From Oasisia sp. SBJ-2009 (lineage: Eukaryota; Annelida; Polychaeta; Sabellida; Siboglinidae), in contig OZ024854.1 in assembly GCA_964017155.1 (NCBI GenBank), positions 51,935,596 to 51,999,595 on the forward strand: a stretch of 64,000 bases of DNA, written 5' to 3'. This document shows, piece by piece, positions 51,894 through 62,187 of this stretch. The notes below the pieces were generated by a model. The model was not told the DNA's origin, did no database searches, and worked only from the letters and a program-made list of their open reading frames with translations. The translations under genes were made by a program, and so were the position numbers. Position 1 is the stretch's first letter. Every line of letters starts with the position of its first letter.

Positions 51894-52700
51894 ATTTGTC
51901 TTTACAGGTGTCGCGCCGGCGGCTGTAGTCCCGTCTGTGATTGTTTGTTCCAATTTGTCCTTTTACAGGTGTCCCTCCGGTTGTCAGTCGTTGTTTGTTG
52001 TATGGTCCAATCTGTTCACCTCGGTTTTGTCTAGGAGTACTTTTGCTCTAGGTAGTGGTATAACAAATTGAAGATCGTAGTATATTCTGTATATCCGTCC
52101 GTCCGAACATCCCAACCCTCACTCACTCCTCCTTTCCCTCTCTCTCTCACTCCCTGGATCCCTCACTCCTTACCTCCATCCTCCCATCCCTCGTTCCTAC
52201 GTTCCACATTGGTTGAACACGTTCTTCTTGTTATGACGTTTTAATAGTCACATCGGTCCTGGCGACACGACGGCAATACGAACGAGACCAATCAGTAACA
52301 TCAAGTGTCACGGAGATCGTCATTATTGCACTGAACATTCGGAGTTTTAAGGTTTCTATCTATAGGGTCTCATCTTATTATCGCAAAAAAGTTACTTAGA
52401 GGTATTCAATTGTTATAAAAGTGAACTTCATTGATAGAATAGATACGAAAGTATTAGAAAACGGCAAAAAAAAAATTTGTTGTGCAAAAAAACGTCATTC
52501 TAGCTGCCGTACCATATTTTTATTCAGCTTTGTTCGTTTTATTCCTACTGCATAGCTCGTTTTACATTTGAAAAATTTCCAGTCATGATACTTAGAAACA
52601 TGATCTAAGTTTTCAATGTCAAATTGCACATTTTAGCCAAGCAAACTGCCGACCACAGATAACAGAAGTTGACAGTAACATAACAAAACAAGAACACAGT
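51894..52700. other. 3' intergenic region of rpl18a
   Basis: It holds a C/T-rich stretch (CCCTCACTCACTCCTCC and TCTCTCTCTCAC, about 52120-52170) and A/T-rich DNA. I see no gene. Confidence 0.4.
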
Positions 52701-52716
52701 CCGATACTGTATCATA

Positions 52717-52722
52717 TTTATT
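52717..52722 (-). terminator. polyadenylation signal of rpl18a
   Basis: AATAAA on the minus strand, about 45 bases beyond the rpl18a stop codon. Cleavage is expected near 52695-52705. Confidence 0.75.
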
Positions 52723-52766
52723 GACACTAATTCCATCCATCCAGAGCGCAGAGTCAACGTGTTCAT

Positions 52767-52859
52767 TTAGAAGGACGTGTGTGGGCGGTTGGTGGTGAAG
52801 CGAGGGTGGTGCAGCCTCCTCGACACACGGTGGGGCAGTGGGAACTTGATCTTGCTGTC
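52767..52859 (-). CDS. rpl18a: rpl18a exon 5
   Basis: Thirty codons plus TAA, starting [15 protein letters not shown] and ending TTNRPHTSF. The acceptor is TTTTGTCAACAG. The human C-terminus ends in the similar TTKRPNTFF. A basic stretch here is slightly shorter than usual, yet the total length remains 176. Confidence 0.95.
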   Translation of the reverse strand, partial: DSKIKFPLPHRVSRRLHHPRFTTNRPHTSF

Positions 52860-55800
52860 CTGTTGACAAAATACATTGTAGGATTATTTAGCCATATGAA
52901 CTAATTATTGTGCAGAATCTGTTTTGTACCATTACTGGCTAAAATCCTGCGTATCAGCTACAAAATTATTAGAGAGATTCAGAGACATCACTCAATTATG
53001 TGAACAACAGCTGCTGCAACTAAATATGTTGGTCCTGGTTTTAATGGATCTGAACCAGGGACTAGATGGAAGGGGATTAAATAGGTAATGGGCTGGATAA
53101 GATAGCTTTGTTGCCATATGTTCACATTGTAGTTACAATAAAACATTGGAATGTGTAATGATATTGGTCGCCGTACTAGTACATTCACATGACAATACTT
53201 ATTGTGTTAAAATATACTACTACATTAAATTAAATAAATAGGAACAATCACATAAAAAGGTCCGAATAAAAAATTGCTCATTATAACATCGATAAATAAT
53301 TGATACGATCTAGTAGAAATATATTAGCTTAAAATGTAAAATATTAAATAAAAAAGAATATAAAATATAATAAATCGGAAAGTGGACTATGTGTTTGATG
53401 CGGGTGGGAGAAAATCAGTTCTGTTTTGACAGGGCTTGAACGGCTAAGGGGAAAAAGCTAGTACTAAAGCGGTTGTTCCTGGTTTTAATGGATCTGAATC
53501 GGCGACTAGATGGGAGAGGTTCAAATAGGTCATGGGCTGGATGGGATGAATCTTGAGAGATGAGAGTGGCTCTTCCTAACAGACGCTGCTGATACAGTAT
53601 TTCAAGACTGAGGTCTCTGCCAATGATTCAGGAAGCAGTTTTCACAACTCTGTTTAATCTGAGCGTTTCCTTCTGTGTAATCGATCCAAACCATACTGTG
53701 ATAGAAAATGTCAGAACACTCTCGATTACGGCTCTGTAAAAGTTGAGCATGACCTGTGTGGTCAAACCAAACGATCTTAACCTGCTTAAAAAGTACAGCT
53801 GCTGCTGGGTCTTTTTGACAATATAAACAAAATGTAGTTCCCATTTACGATTCCTGGCATAGCTTTATCTAGAGACCCTTCCACCCGTCATTTGGACGGG
53901 CAATTTCAAATATGGACGGGGGAAATTTTTCGAGGACGGGGGGCAACCCGTCACAATGTCACAAGGCCTCGTCCTGGCAGTTTGTATGACGGGTGTCACC
54001 GTGTCAGCATTGGAATATAACGTGTTCTGTATCCCCCAGAAACAAATCTGTCCAGTACTGTGAAAGATGCCTACCACCAAACTATTCACGCGTACTATAA
54101 ATATACACTGCAGGCGTAGCGGTAGCGCAGCGCAAGAAGCTCATTTTACGCTCGTGTAGGGCGCCTACCCATAGCGGCGGTCCTACACGTGGTTTCATTT
54201 GCTGCTAGAGGGGTCAATGCAATGCTTTTGGGGTGTCACACGTCAATAATAATGGGCATGAATTAAGTAGTAACGCAAACTTTATAATACAGATTATGCG
54301 CATTTTTCAAAGCATCAAAAATTCATAAATTACATAGACGTTAGGGAGATTACATCAGTAATAAACTATACAAGTGTTATATGCCTGTATATTATTAACA
54401 TTTCGACGTTATGGCGTTCATGCCTGGAGTGACTCCCGGGAATGATCAGATTTAAAACGAGGCCACGTTAACGACGCACGAATAAACATTGCATATTATC
54501 GTCCACGCGATGTCGCCGAAGGCGAAGGGTCGCAAACTAACAATAACCCAGTTTTTTTTACGGAAACACAGACGCCAACTGTTACGGCAACACCTTCAAC
54601 GCCGACGACATCGACTGTCATTGACACATTCACAATAATAGCCGATGTACATCGTGCTGATGACCCCAATGCCATGGCAATGAGGCTGCCAACGAGTCAG
54701 ACGACGTCATTACTGCTAGCGTGTCATTGTCAGCCGAGAACGTTAGCCCGCCTACGGCCACGCCGGCTAGATTTGCCGACACCATTACTGTCATTGTCAC
54801 TAACATTGGTCGAAAGTACTGTATATACTGACTGCATAATTTACCTAAAATGTGTTTTGTTGGAAGAAGTTAATGAAATTGACTCAAAATTTTAAATTAT
54901 TTAATAATTGCACTGAAAGTTTTTTTTTACACTGCAACGTAATATAACTACGTTTTTGTATTTATTAGGCATGGTTGGGTTGTAACGAAAATTGTTGAGT
55001 GATTGATTGGATATAGGATAGCAAAAAAAAAAAAGTCTTCCAAAATAATTGCACACTGCTCCCAAAGTTGTGACGGGCAAAAATGTGATCCTGCATAAAG
55101 CCCTGATTCCTGGACATTGTAGAACCGAGAAATTTTGGACGATTTCAACTGTCCTGCCATCGATCACTAGAGGCGAGGGTGAAGAAGATTTTTTCTCCTA
55201 AAATCCACAATCATTTCTTTCGTTTTATTTACATTAAGTTCCAGATTGTTATCGTTGCACCAACTGATGAGTTTGTTTACTTGGTCCCGATATTCAGATT
55301 CATCAGAATATTTTATTAGCCCTATCACTGTAGTGTCATCGGCAAATTTCAGTATTTTAGTCCCTACGTGACAAGATAAACAATCATGTGTAAAAAGAGA
55401 ATAAAACATTGGTGACAGAACACAGCCCTGAGGCATGCCAGTAGATAACGTAACTGATGATGATAAGTTATCGCCTATTTTTACAACCTGCGGCCTATTT
55501 TAAAGAAAATGGAGGATCCAGAGACACATGGATTGAGGAACACCGAGACTCTGTATCTTATCGAAAAGTTTTGATGGGATAATCGTGTTAAAAGCAGAGC
55601 TAAAATCAACAAAAAGGATCCTAGCGTAAGTATTTGGGCTGTCGAGATGTTTAAAAACGGGAAACAATCCTATGGCGACAGCGTCGTCAACGGATCTATT
55701 GTTGCGATATGCAAATTGAAATTGGTCAAGCAATGGATCGATAATTGATTTCAGAAACTGCAGGCCCAAGCACTCGAGTGTCTTCATGACTACAGAAGTC

Positions 55801-58800
55801 AAGGCAACAGGCCTGTAATCGTTTAACCCTGGGACCGGCCATGGCCGATTAATTGGCCCTAGACACCTTCCCACATCAACACATTTTTCGTTTGCGTAAT
55901 CAGTAACCGACCCGCGCACATTTGGTATAATCGGGTAGCTGACAGATTTTTCAAAATGGTGTATATTTATTCATGAGCAGTTTGAATGACAGCGAGTTAC
56001 ACGCGGCCGGACAAAACACGTGATAAATTTTATGCCCAAATTTGGGTGGTTTACTACGCCTGCCGTGACGAATTTACGCACCCATTCATAAAGGCCCGAC
56101 CCCCGCATACGTGGTACCAATAGAAAGCGCTGTTCTTGCCCAATCAGGGAAAAATAAACATGTGAATGAAACTGGTTCAGCGAATCAGAAGCAAGCTTTC
56201 AAACACCGCGTCATCTTCCAGCCGGCGAAGCCGTAAACAACAAGATGGCGGCCAGTCGCGTCGAAGGAGTTTCCAGATCCAAACGTTTACTTCGGAATAT
56301 CTCAAGTTACCGCGTCTATGTTTCGACAAGACAACTGACAGTATTCAAGAATGTGTCTATTATACTAGTTCAAATAGTTAGAACAACTTTGGTTGCTTTT
56401 TGTGTGTGAAAATTCGACCATTTGTCAGCGCAACATCTCACCGGCCGCGCCGCGGGTTTGCGCCGCCGGCGAATGTACCAGCAATCGGCCGGCCTAAAAT
56501 TCGTCAAAATAAAAGTTCTCAACGGATTTGATTCATTTTTGTTTTATTTGGGAGCTAATATGTATGGCTACGTTTGTCTCACTGGAAGTAGGAAATGTGT
56601 CCGTTCAGTAATTATTTAGGAACGGGATAGTGCGTTTATTTTTTCCATATTTTTTTGGATGACGTTCAGCTAATAATATCACCGTGATTGTCTGACATAA
56701 TAGAGATAATATAATTTTATTATAATAAAGAATTCATTTGGCAGTAAAATGATATATAATTCACATTTTTACGATTAGTATTTGCAGAGTTATGATTTTT
56801 ATTGTAACAGCATGCAAAACTGAATTTTCGCTGGCCGGTCGCAGGGTTAAACAAGAGGCTGTAGATTTCTTGGGAACAGGAATGATAGTTGACTTTTTGA
56901 AGCAATGAGGGATTTTACATTGGGAAAGAGACACATTGAATATGTCTGTGAATACACTCGACAGCTGGTCGGCACACAGTTTAAGTAGACATGGAGAGAT
57001 GTTATCCGGACCGGCATGGGATGAATCAAGAGAGATGACTGACCCGTGAAAACTAGTCGGTTGTGGTCTAACTCTTGTATTGTGGAGGGTCATATTTACA
57101 ACTTCCATAGGCAAGGAGTCATTGTGTAATGTACAATATACCACAAAGGTGGGTGCTAATCTTGAAACATAAAAGGGTGCTATAAAAGGTTTAATGTGTT
57201 TCACACTTGAATTCACTTTCACAGTCATGGAATGACGTGTGAAAGGCGACAAATGGAGTTACTCTCAGCACTTCTTCTAGCTCATCGCCACACAACAGTG
57301 GCGTGTCTAAGGGATGAGTGCTTTCATTTGCAGGGCATTCACCAAAATGTGTCATTTAGAAATGTTGTGTTGAAAAAGGGCCCATTTCAAAATATTGCTT
57401 TTAACCACTTCATTACAATGGCCTTCTTTATTGCATTCACAGCGATGATTTTGTGAACTATGAACATCAACACAAAAGGTAGAATACTCAGTAAGTCAAA
57501 AGAAAATAAAAGGGCAATGAAAGTTTGAGATCTCAAATCTTATTCTGGTAGCTGCCAACCATCCGACAAAATACCACTACTAAAGCTTAAAAATATAGAC
57601 TATGAACTGTCTCAACACTTGAATTCACTTTCACAGTCATGGAATGACGTGTGAAAGGCGACAAATGGAGTTACTCTCAGCACTTCTTCTAGCTCATCGC
57701 CACACAACAGTGGCGTGTCTAAGGGATGAGTGCTTTCATTTCCACCACATTCACCTGAGACTGAACATAAACCATATGTACCTATACAAGACTAGTCCCT
57801 TTCAAGCAGTGGTGGAAACTGGAATGTTATCAACATGGGCACAGTTAATGTGTGTGAAAAAATATTCCAGTACATAAAAACCATTCTAACTTGACTGACT
57901 ACCACCGACTGCTACCCAGTAGTTCATACTGAATGTTTTTTTAACAAAGTTATTTAACAATGGTTTCCACTACAAGACAACATCCAGTAAGACACTATAA
58001 CAATAGCACATACGTGGAACTGCTTGATGTTCGTCCGCCTGCACTTGGATGACTGGATCCTCTCCACACGCATGATCTGGATGGAGCTGGCACGAGCACG
58101 ATGTCTAGCCCCCATGTCACGGTCTACCAATCGGAATAACACAAGACTGAACTGAGGTGCTTGCAACAATCCTGACCACTGGGTCTTTGGTTTCAATGTA
58201 AGCAGTGTGCCATTACCATTTTATTAAGAAAGTGTATAAAGAATATGAACACTTAAAAAAATTAGTGTGAAAGGAATTGTAATAAAAATTGAATCACAAT
58301 CAAGTTAATTGAATTTGATGCTGTTAAATCAATCAATGTCAGGTTTGCTATATATGGCTGTATTTTGTGCAAGACCACCAAGACTCATCACAGAAATATA
58401 CATGAAAACAAAAACAACACAAAAGATCAATTAACTGACAATGTAGTATAGTACTGTTACATTGTCTATGTGAACTAACCCAGGGAATTGAAAAATTACT
58501 AAACTATATTATATTGTAACGGCTGTGGTGAACATGCTTCAGATTTATAAATTCAATTTCAGCACAACGCTCATTTAAATCGGTCAATGTGATCATCATT
58601 AGCACATTCACAACTTTAGGTAAAATACTGCGTTCACATTACCATTAAATTGCAAATAAACGTTTTTATCAGAATAAATTGCTCTTTCTGACTCCCACTT
58701 CCGAAATCGGGCAAAATGGAAGTAGTGTAACTGGTTGATGTGAACACAATGGTTTGGAATTTTAAAACAACTGTACGCTGGCATAAACTTTCTGATTCCA

Positions 58801-61800
58801 GTCACTATATAGTATTTTTTTGCTTCTAAAGTGCAATGAAAATGCATAGAAGTAAACACATACTGAGAGAAAACAGGAAATCTTCACAACTATATGTACT
58901 AAACTTGGAGTTGTAATTTCCAAAATAATAAGTACCTTTAAGAACATAAAACATTCCAGGCATAATACTTATTCACCAGTATTTTGCAAGACACATGACA
59001 GAAACAATTACCTTATAATGTAACATATATATATATTACATTTTCTGGGTGAACTAAACCGGGACTTGAAACATTATTCAACAACTATATATCCTAATGT
59101 TAGCAGTGAACATGCTTCAGATTTATAAATTCAATTTCAGCACAACGCTCATTTAAATCGGTCAATGTGATCATCATTAGCACATTCACATTTTGGTAAA
59201 TTATTACGTTCACATTACTATTAAATTGCATTATGTTTTGTTCAAACTAATAAATGCTTTTGTAATATAGGTAATTCTTTTTATTACTCCATGCCAAGTT
59301 AACACCTCCCCATAAACTCCCTTTTCTCAAGTATAGTGCAGTTTTTAGTGCACCTTCTCGATTAAAAAAAAGGATAGAAAGAAGGTACGTACAGCACTGG
59401 GTGACGGCTCCAGCAGTTGTGAGGTCGCGGTACTCGCGGTACATGTTGTGTGTACCACTGCGGGAACTGTAGCGCAGCCAGATGCCAAAGTTCTTGATCA
59501 CCAATGGATTCTTCTCGTAAATCTATACCAGGTAATACATAACCACGTGGTAACTCAATATGCTGAATATGCAGCACAACTTTGTAAATTATGTAACAGA
59601 CAACAAAATTACAAAACAGCAACCACTGAACTATACATTAAAATTAAACACACCAGATTTTGTATTTACGATTTACATATTTTTGAAGCTCTTCACAATC
59701 AGCATAGTTTAAAAAAAAAACATCATAAACATGAAGATTTCTGGTGGGAAGTCAATAAAATATCACAAATACCAAACAAGCATGTCTCGCACTTGAATTC
59801 ACTTTCACAGACATGGAATGACATGTGAAAGGCGACAAATGGAGTTACTCTCAGCACTTCTTCTAGCTCATCGCCACACAACAGTGGCGTGTCTAAGGGA
59901 TGAGTGCTTTTATTTCCACCACATTTTTGTGCATGACCAACAACATGACTGCACAGCTAAATGATCAGGAACTAGCAACAAAAACACCAAAAATAAACCC
60001 ATGAATGAATGATAAGTCAACACAAGTTTATAGATAATCAGTATTTTCAGGTGTTAGTACCTGCTGAATGAGGACAATTTCACCAGCCATCTTCTTCATC
60101 TTTTTCAGCATACTGACGAAGTACCAGTATCGAGACTTGGCGGTGACGCGGTCTGGTGCAAATATGCGCATCTGGTAGAGTGGAGGCACACGTAGCTTCG
60201 GGGTCGGCAGCAGCCGCCCGATCACCTTGTATTCCTTCAACTGAAGCACGTAAAACAGCAAATAAGACAAGGAATAAACAATGTCAGTCATACCACACAT
60301 TTATCAGCATTTAGACCGAGGCCAGTATGGCTTGTCTGTGGATTGTTATGATGCTATTATATTCTATAAGGATGTCTAAACCTGGCCAACCAATATAGCA
60401 AATGTCTACATTGAGGCATAGTGGACATACATTGTTTGATGTACCAATAAAAACACTGGGCAGATATAATCCGATACACACATTGTCTTCAATCAAAATT
60501 GTCATACTGATGTCTCAAAATTTGAATTCACTTTAGCAGATACAGAAGACCTGCCAAAGGCGACAAACTGAGTTGCTCTGTGCACTTCTTCTTAAACAAT
60601 GCCACACAGTGAAGTGACATGTTAGGGATAAGTGCATTGTTATATTTTGATAACAATTACAAGAATGTGTTACCAAGATAAAAAAAAACGCCAACCAATA
60701 TATAAAACAAGTGCTGTGGATCCACTTTCTATGCAGTTATGACTTATGAATGTGACTGCATTGCATATATATATATATATATATGAACTGAAAATAAATG
60801 CATCATGCACGAAAGCCTGACTATGGATTGCATAATATTGCAGGAGGATCTGCATCTAATAAACAGACAATAATGGAGAACCAAATTGCTCATCCACACA
60901 CTCATAATTCCATAAAGCACCAGCCTTCCATGCTTTTTTGCCGGTAAAAACTACTTTTATTTCGGCCAATCTTGATTTTGCAGTTATAACAAATGTGTGC
61001 ATAAATGTTACATGCCTCAGTTCCATCATTATGCATATTTATGTACAAAGATACAAATATCACAAAATAATACATCTTAGTATATTTTGGAGCTCAAAAA
61101 CTGCCCTGCACCAAAGCAGCTTGACTTGTATCCAAAACGGAGGCACGCCAAAACGGCGACACTGTCAAAATTAAATTGGATTTTATAAGACGAACCATCC
61201 CATTAATATATAAAATGATTAGGCACTTATGTACAAGTCGGACCCATTTGCCATTATAACTGTATTTTTGCCAACATTTGATACTTGAATGTGTTAATTC
61301 AATCAATTATAATCATCTTGCGCATATTTATGTTTTATAAACAGCGCGTCTTAGCAGACTTTTGAGGTCGAAAAGACAGCGCGGTCGGCATAAACAAACT
61401 GTTTATCGCTCATTCCATGTGCACAGCGCAGTAACATGCACCGCTGCGCTTGCAACTGGCACAAATCGCGGTCTTTTCGACCTCAAAAGTCTGCCAAGAC
61501 GCGCTGTTTATAAAACATAAATATGCGCAAGATGATTATAATTGATTGAATTAACAAAATCAAGTATCAAATGTTGGCAAAAATACAGTTATAATGGTAA
61601 AATTGAGGTGGGTTCGACTTGTACATAAGTGCCAATGATTACTTTAAAAAGAAATATAATATATAATTCCAAATGTGATAAATATTATATATTATTAGAT
61701 CCTCAAATAGTGCCAAACTATATCTGATTTTTCCTGTTCGCCCGCCTGTATCTTCAGCATGTTGAAGCTAGGCGGTATTCGGAAGAACTGATCACGGGTT

Positions 61801-62161
61801 CTGGAAATAGCCACTGGTAATAGCAGTTGCTTAATCCAATAAATGTGCTGTAAATGTAATCTTTCAAATATCGGCGTAAACAAATCTACATCAAGATTGT
61901 CGCACAAGATGCACCGGTAAAATCTGGCGTCGTTGACGTTGAGTCGTTCACGTCGACAGTAGCTTATTACCAGCGGAGTATTAATGGGGAACATTAATGG
62001 CTGGGAAGGCCCCAATACACTACTTATTACAGCGTCATTGTAACAAGGTAATATATCAAAACCTTACACATGCATACAACCAAAGTCAAATATTTATTAA
62101 GACGCACTTTTGCAACAATTTAATGTTTTCTAATGGATCTTACCTCACCCCTGGCTTTCAT
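52767..62161 (-). CDS. rpl18a: 60S ribosomal protein L18a (eL20), five coding exons
   Basis: The minus-strand coding exons are 62144-62161, 60061-60240, 59393-59522, 58014-58123 and 52767-52859. All have GT-AG borders and compatible phases (0, 0, 1, 0). They total 176 codons, the length of human RPL18A. Diagnostic motifs are [104 protein letters not shown] and [11 protein letters not shown]. The protein is a structural part of the large cytoplasmic ribosomal subunit. A pyrimidine tract (CTCTTTCCTC) just upstream of the ATG suits a TOP mRNA under growth control. The introns carry six snoRNA copies, and the last intron has swollen to 5.15 kb through transposon insertions. Confidence 0.97.
53010..53110 (-). 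repeat. second fragment of the CR1/Rex-like LINE 3' end
   Basis: Repeats the block at 53450-53545 (TGGTTTTAATGGATCTGAA, then GACTAGATGG and ATGGGCTGGAT) with more divergence. It is either a separate truncated insertion or a tandem duplication. Confidence 0.65.
53200..53848 (-). mobile_element. CR1/Rex-like LINE, part 3 (RT thumb and 3' end)
   Basis: Minus-strand frames read [52 protein letters not shown] and [20 protein letters not shown], the classic C-terminal region of CR1/Rex LINEs. It continues part 2 across the Mutator-like insertion. The 3' limit in A/T-rich DNA is approximate. Confidence 0.75.
53858..55104. mobile_element. Mutator-like non-autonomous insertion with 9-bp TSD
   Basis: The word GATTCCTGG flanks it exactly (53849-53857 and 55105-55113). 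The ends form an imperfect inverted repeat sharing AGCTTTAT/GGCTTTAT and a CCCGTCA word about 20 bases in. A 9-bp duplication fits Mutator-like elements. The interior (54560-54830) has Thr/Pro-rich frames ([20 protein letters not shown]; then [20 protein letters not shown] in another frame), possibly captured or decayed coding sequence. It splits the LINE RT. Confidence 0.65.
55114..55826 (-). pseudogene. CR1/Rex-like LINE, part 2 (RT core)
   Basis: The minus strand reads [48 protein letters not shown], then after a [20 protein letters not shown] and [14 protein letters not shown]. It ends in [18 protein letters not shown]. These are RT domains 1-5 including the catalytic FADD. The LNDYRPVAL codons are completed only when the piggyBac-like insertion is removed. 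Confidence 0.82.
55827..56846. mobile_element. piggyBac-like insertion, 1,020 bp
   Basis: TTAA flanks both ends (55823-55826 and 56847-56850). The tips are inverted repeats, CCCTGGGACCGGCCA and the complement CCCTGCGACCGGCCA. TTAA duplication with CCC tips is diagnostic of piggyBac. It has no transposase, only a short frame starting AAGATGGCGGCC near 56241 ([18 protein letters not shown]). Its right 200 bases match, inverted, the sequence at 63831-64000. Confidence 0.83.
56851..57193 (-). pseudogene. CR1/Rex-like LINE, part 1 (RT start, 5' truncated)
   Basis: The minus strand reads [50 protein letters not shown] and SC, which joins LNDYRPVAL of part 2. The 5' edge abuts the 3' end of a snoRNA copy at about 57194 in the same orientation. 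Confidence 0.72.
57194..57330 (-). ncRNA. H/ACA box snoRNA, copy a (rpl18a intron 4)
   Basis: The minus strand folds as hairpin-hinge-hairpin-tail. The first stem is AGCACT/AGTGCT with inner GCCAC/GTGGC; H box AGAGTA follows; the second stem is CTTTCACA/TGTGAAAG over CATTTG/CAAGTG. The tail has ACA (GTGAAACACAT), less canonical than the GAGACA of the other copies. Human RPL18A hosts SNORA68, so this may be its counterpart; orthology is inferred from host and type only. Confidence 0.72.
57605..57742 (-). ncRNA. H/ACA box snoRNA, copy b (rpl18a intron 4)
   Basis: Nearly identical to copy a: stems AGCACT/AGTGCT and CTTTCACA/TGTGAAAG, H box AGAGTA, and a tail reading TTGAGACAGTT with the ACA box. 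It lies about 270 bases downstream of exon 4, a usual place for intron-processed snoRNAs. Confidence 0.82.
58014..58123 (-). CDS. rpl18a: rpl18a exon 4
   Basis: 110 bases, phase 1 to 0: completes the Tyr codon, then [36 protein letters not shown]. Acceptor GATTGGTAG, donor CAC then GTATGT. Confidence 0.97.
58533..58605 (-). ncRNA. C/D box snoRNA, copy 1 (rpl18a intron 3)
   Basis: The minus strand shows C box ATGATGA near the start, an internal CTGA (D') and D box CTGA at the end. The flanks GTGCT and AGCAT can pair as the terminal stem. It is about 73 bases long. The stretch AAATGAGCGTTGTG before D' is a possible guide. Conservation with the second copy is near perfect across the RNA but falls off outside. 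Target not assigned. Confidence 0.72.
59111..59183 (-). ncRNA. C/D box snoRNA, copy 2 (rpl18a intron 3)
   Basis: Same boxes as copy 1 (ATGATGA, internal CTGA, terminal CTGA, paired ends), identical over the RNA. The two copies lie about 578 bases apart in one intron, a tandem duplication. Confidence 0.72.
59393..59522 (-). CDS. rpl18a: rpl18a exon 3
   Basis: 130 bases: [43 protein letters not shown] and the first base of Tyr. Acceptor TACCTGGTATAG, donor TGCT then GTACGT. Confidence 0.97.
59780..59916 (-). ncRNA. H/ACA box snoRNA, copy c (rpl18a intron 2)
   Basis: Same fold as copies a and b. One change in the second hairpin (GTCAT to GTCTG arm, ATGAC to ATGTC region) leaves the main stem intact. 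H box AGAGTA, tail GCGAGACATGC. It occupies a different intron from a and b. Confidence 0.82.
60061..60240 (-). CDS. rpl18a: rpl18a exon 2
   Basis: 180 bases, 60 codons, phase 0 at both ends: [20 protein letters not shown] through [13 protein letters not shown]. Acceptor TTTTACGTGCTTCAG, donor CAG then GTACTA. Confidence 0.97.
60508..60642 (-). ncRNA. H/ACA box snoRNA, copy d, diverged (rpl18a intron 1)
   Basis: Diverged in sequence but conserved in structure: outer stem TGCACT/AGTGCA, H box AGAGCA, second hairpin CTTTGGCAG with CTGCTAAAG, tail TTGAGACATCA. Paired changes relative to copies a-c (A-T to T-A at the stem base, new pairs in hairpin 2) support selection on structure. It may guide a different site. 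Confidence 0.75.
61222..61633. mobile_element. 412-bp fold-back MITE with 8-bp TSD
   Basis: Nearly the whole element is two inverted arms of about 185 bases. The left starts GGCACTTATGTACAAGTCGG; the right ends CGACTTGTACATAAGTGCC. They flank a short loop around 61415. The exact duplication AATGATTA flanks it (61214-61221 and 61634-61641). An 8-bp duplication fits hAT-like or Merlin-like elements. It lies in rpl18a intron 1. Confidence 0.85.
62144..62161 (-). CDS. rpl18a: rpl18a exon 1 (coding part)
   Basis: ATG plus five codons (MKARGE) then donor GAG, GTAAGA. Human starts MKASGT. The very short coding first exon is typical of ribosomal-protein genes. Confidence 0.93.
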
Positions 62162-62187
62162 GATGGCGGAACACGAGGAAAGAGATC
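62162..62187 (-). promoter_or_regulatory. rpl18a 5' leader with TOP motif
   Basis: The minus strand reads GATCTCTTTCCTCGTGTTCC just upstream of CGCCATC-ATG. A transcript starting at the C near 62184 would carry a 5' terminal oligopyrimidine tract, the translational control signal of ribosomal-protein mRNAs. Confidence 0.6.

Noticed and set aside
57232..57877. Repeated + strand ORFs starting [20 protein letters not shown]
   Set aside because: They are the antisense of the duplicated H/ACA snoRNA; conservation follows RNA pairing, not codons.
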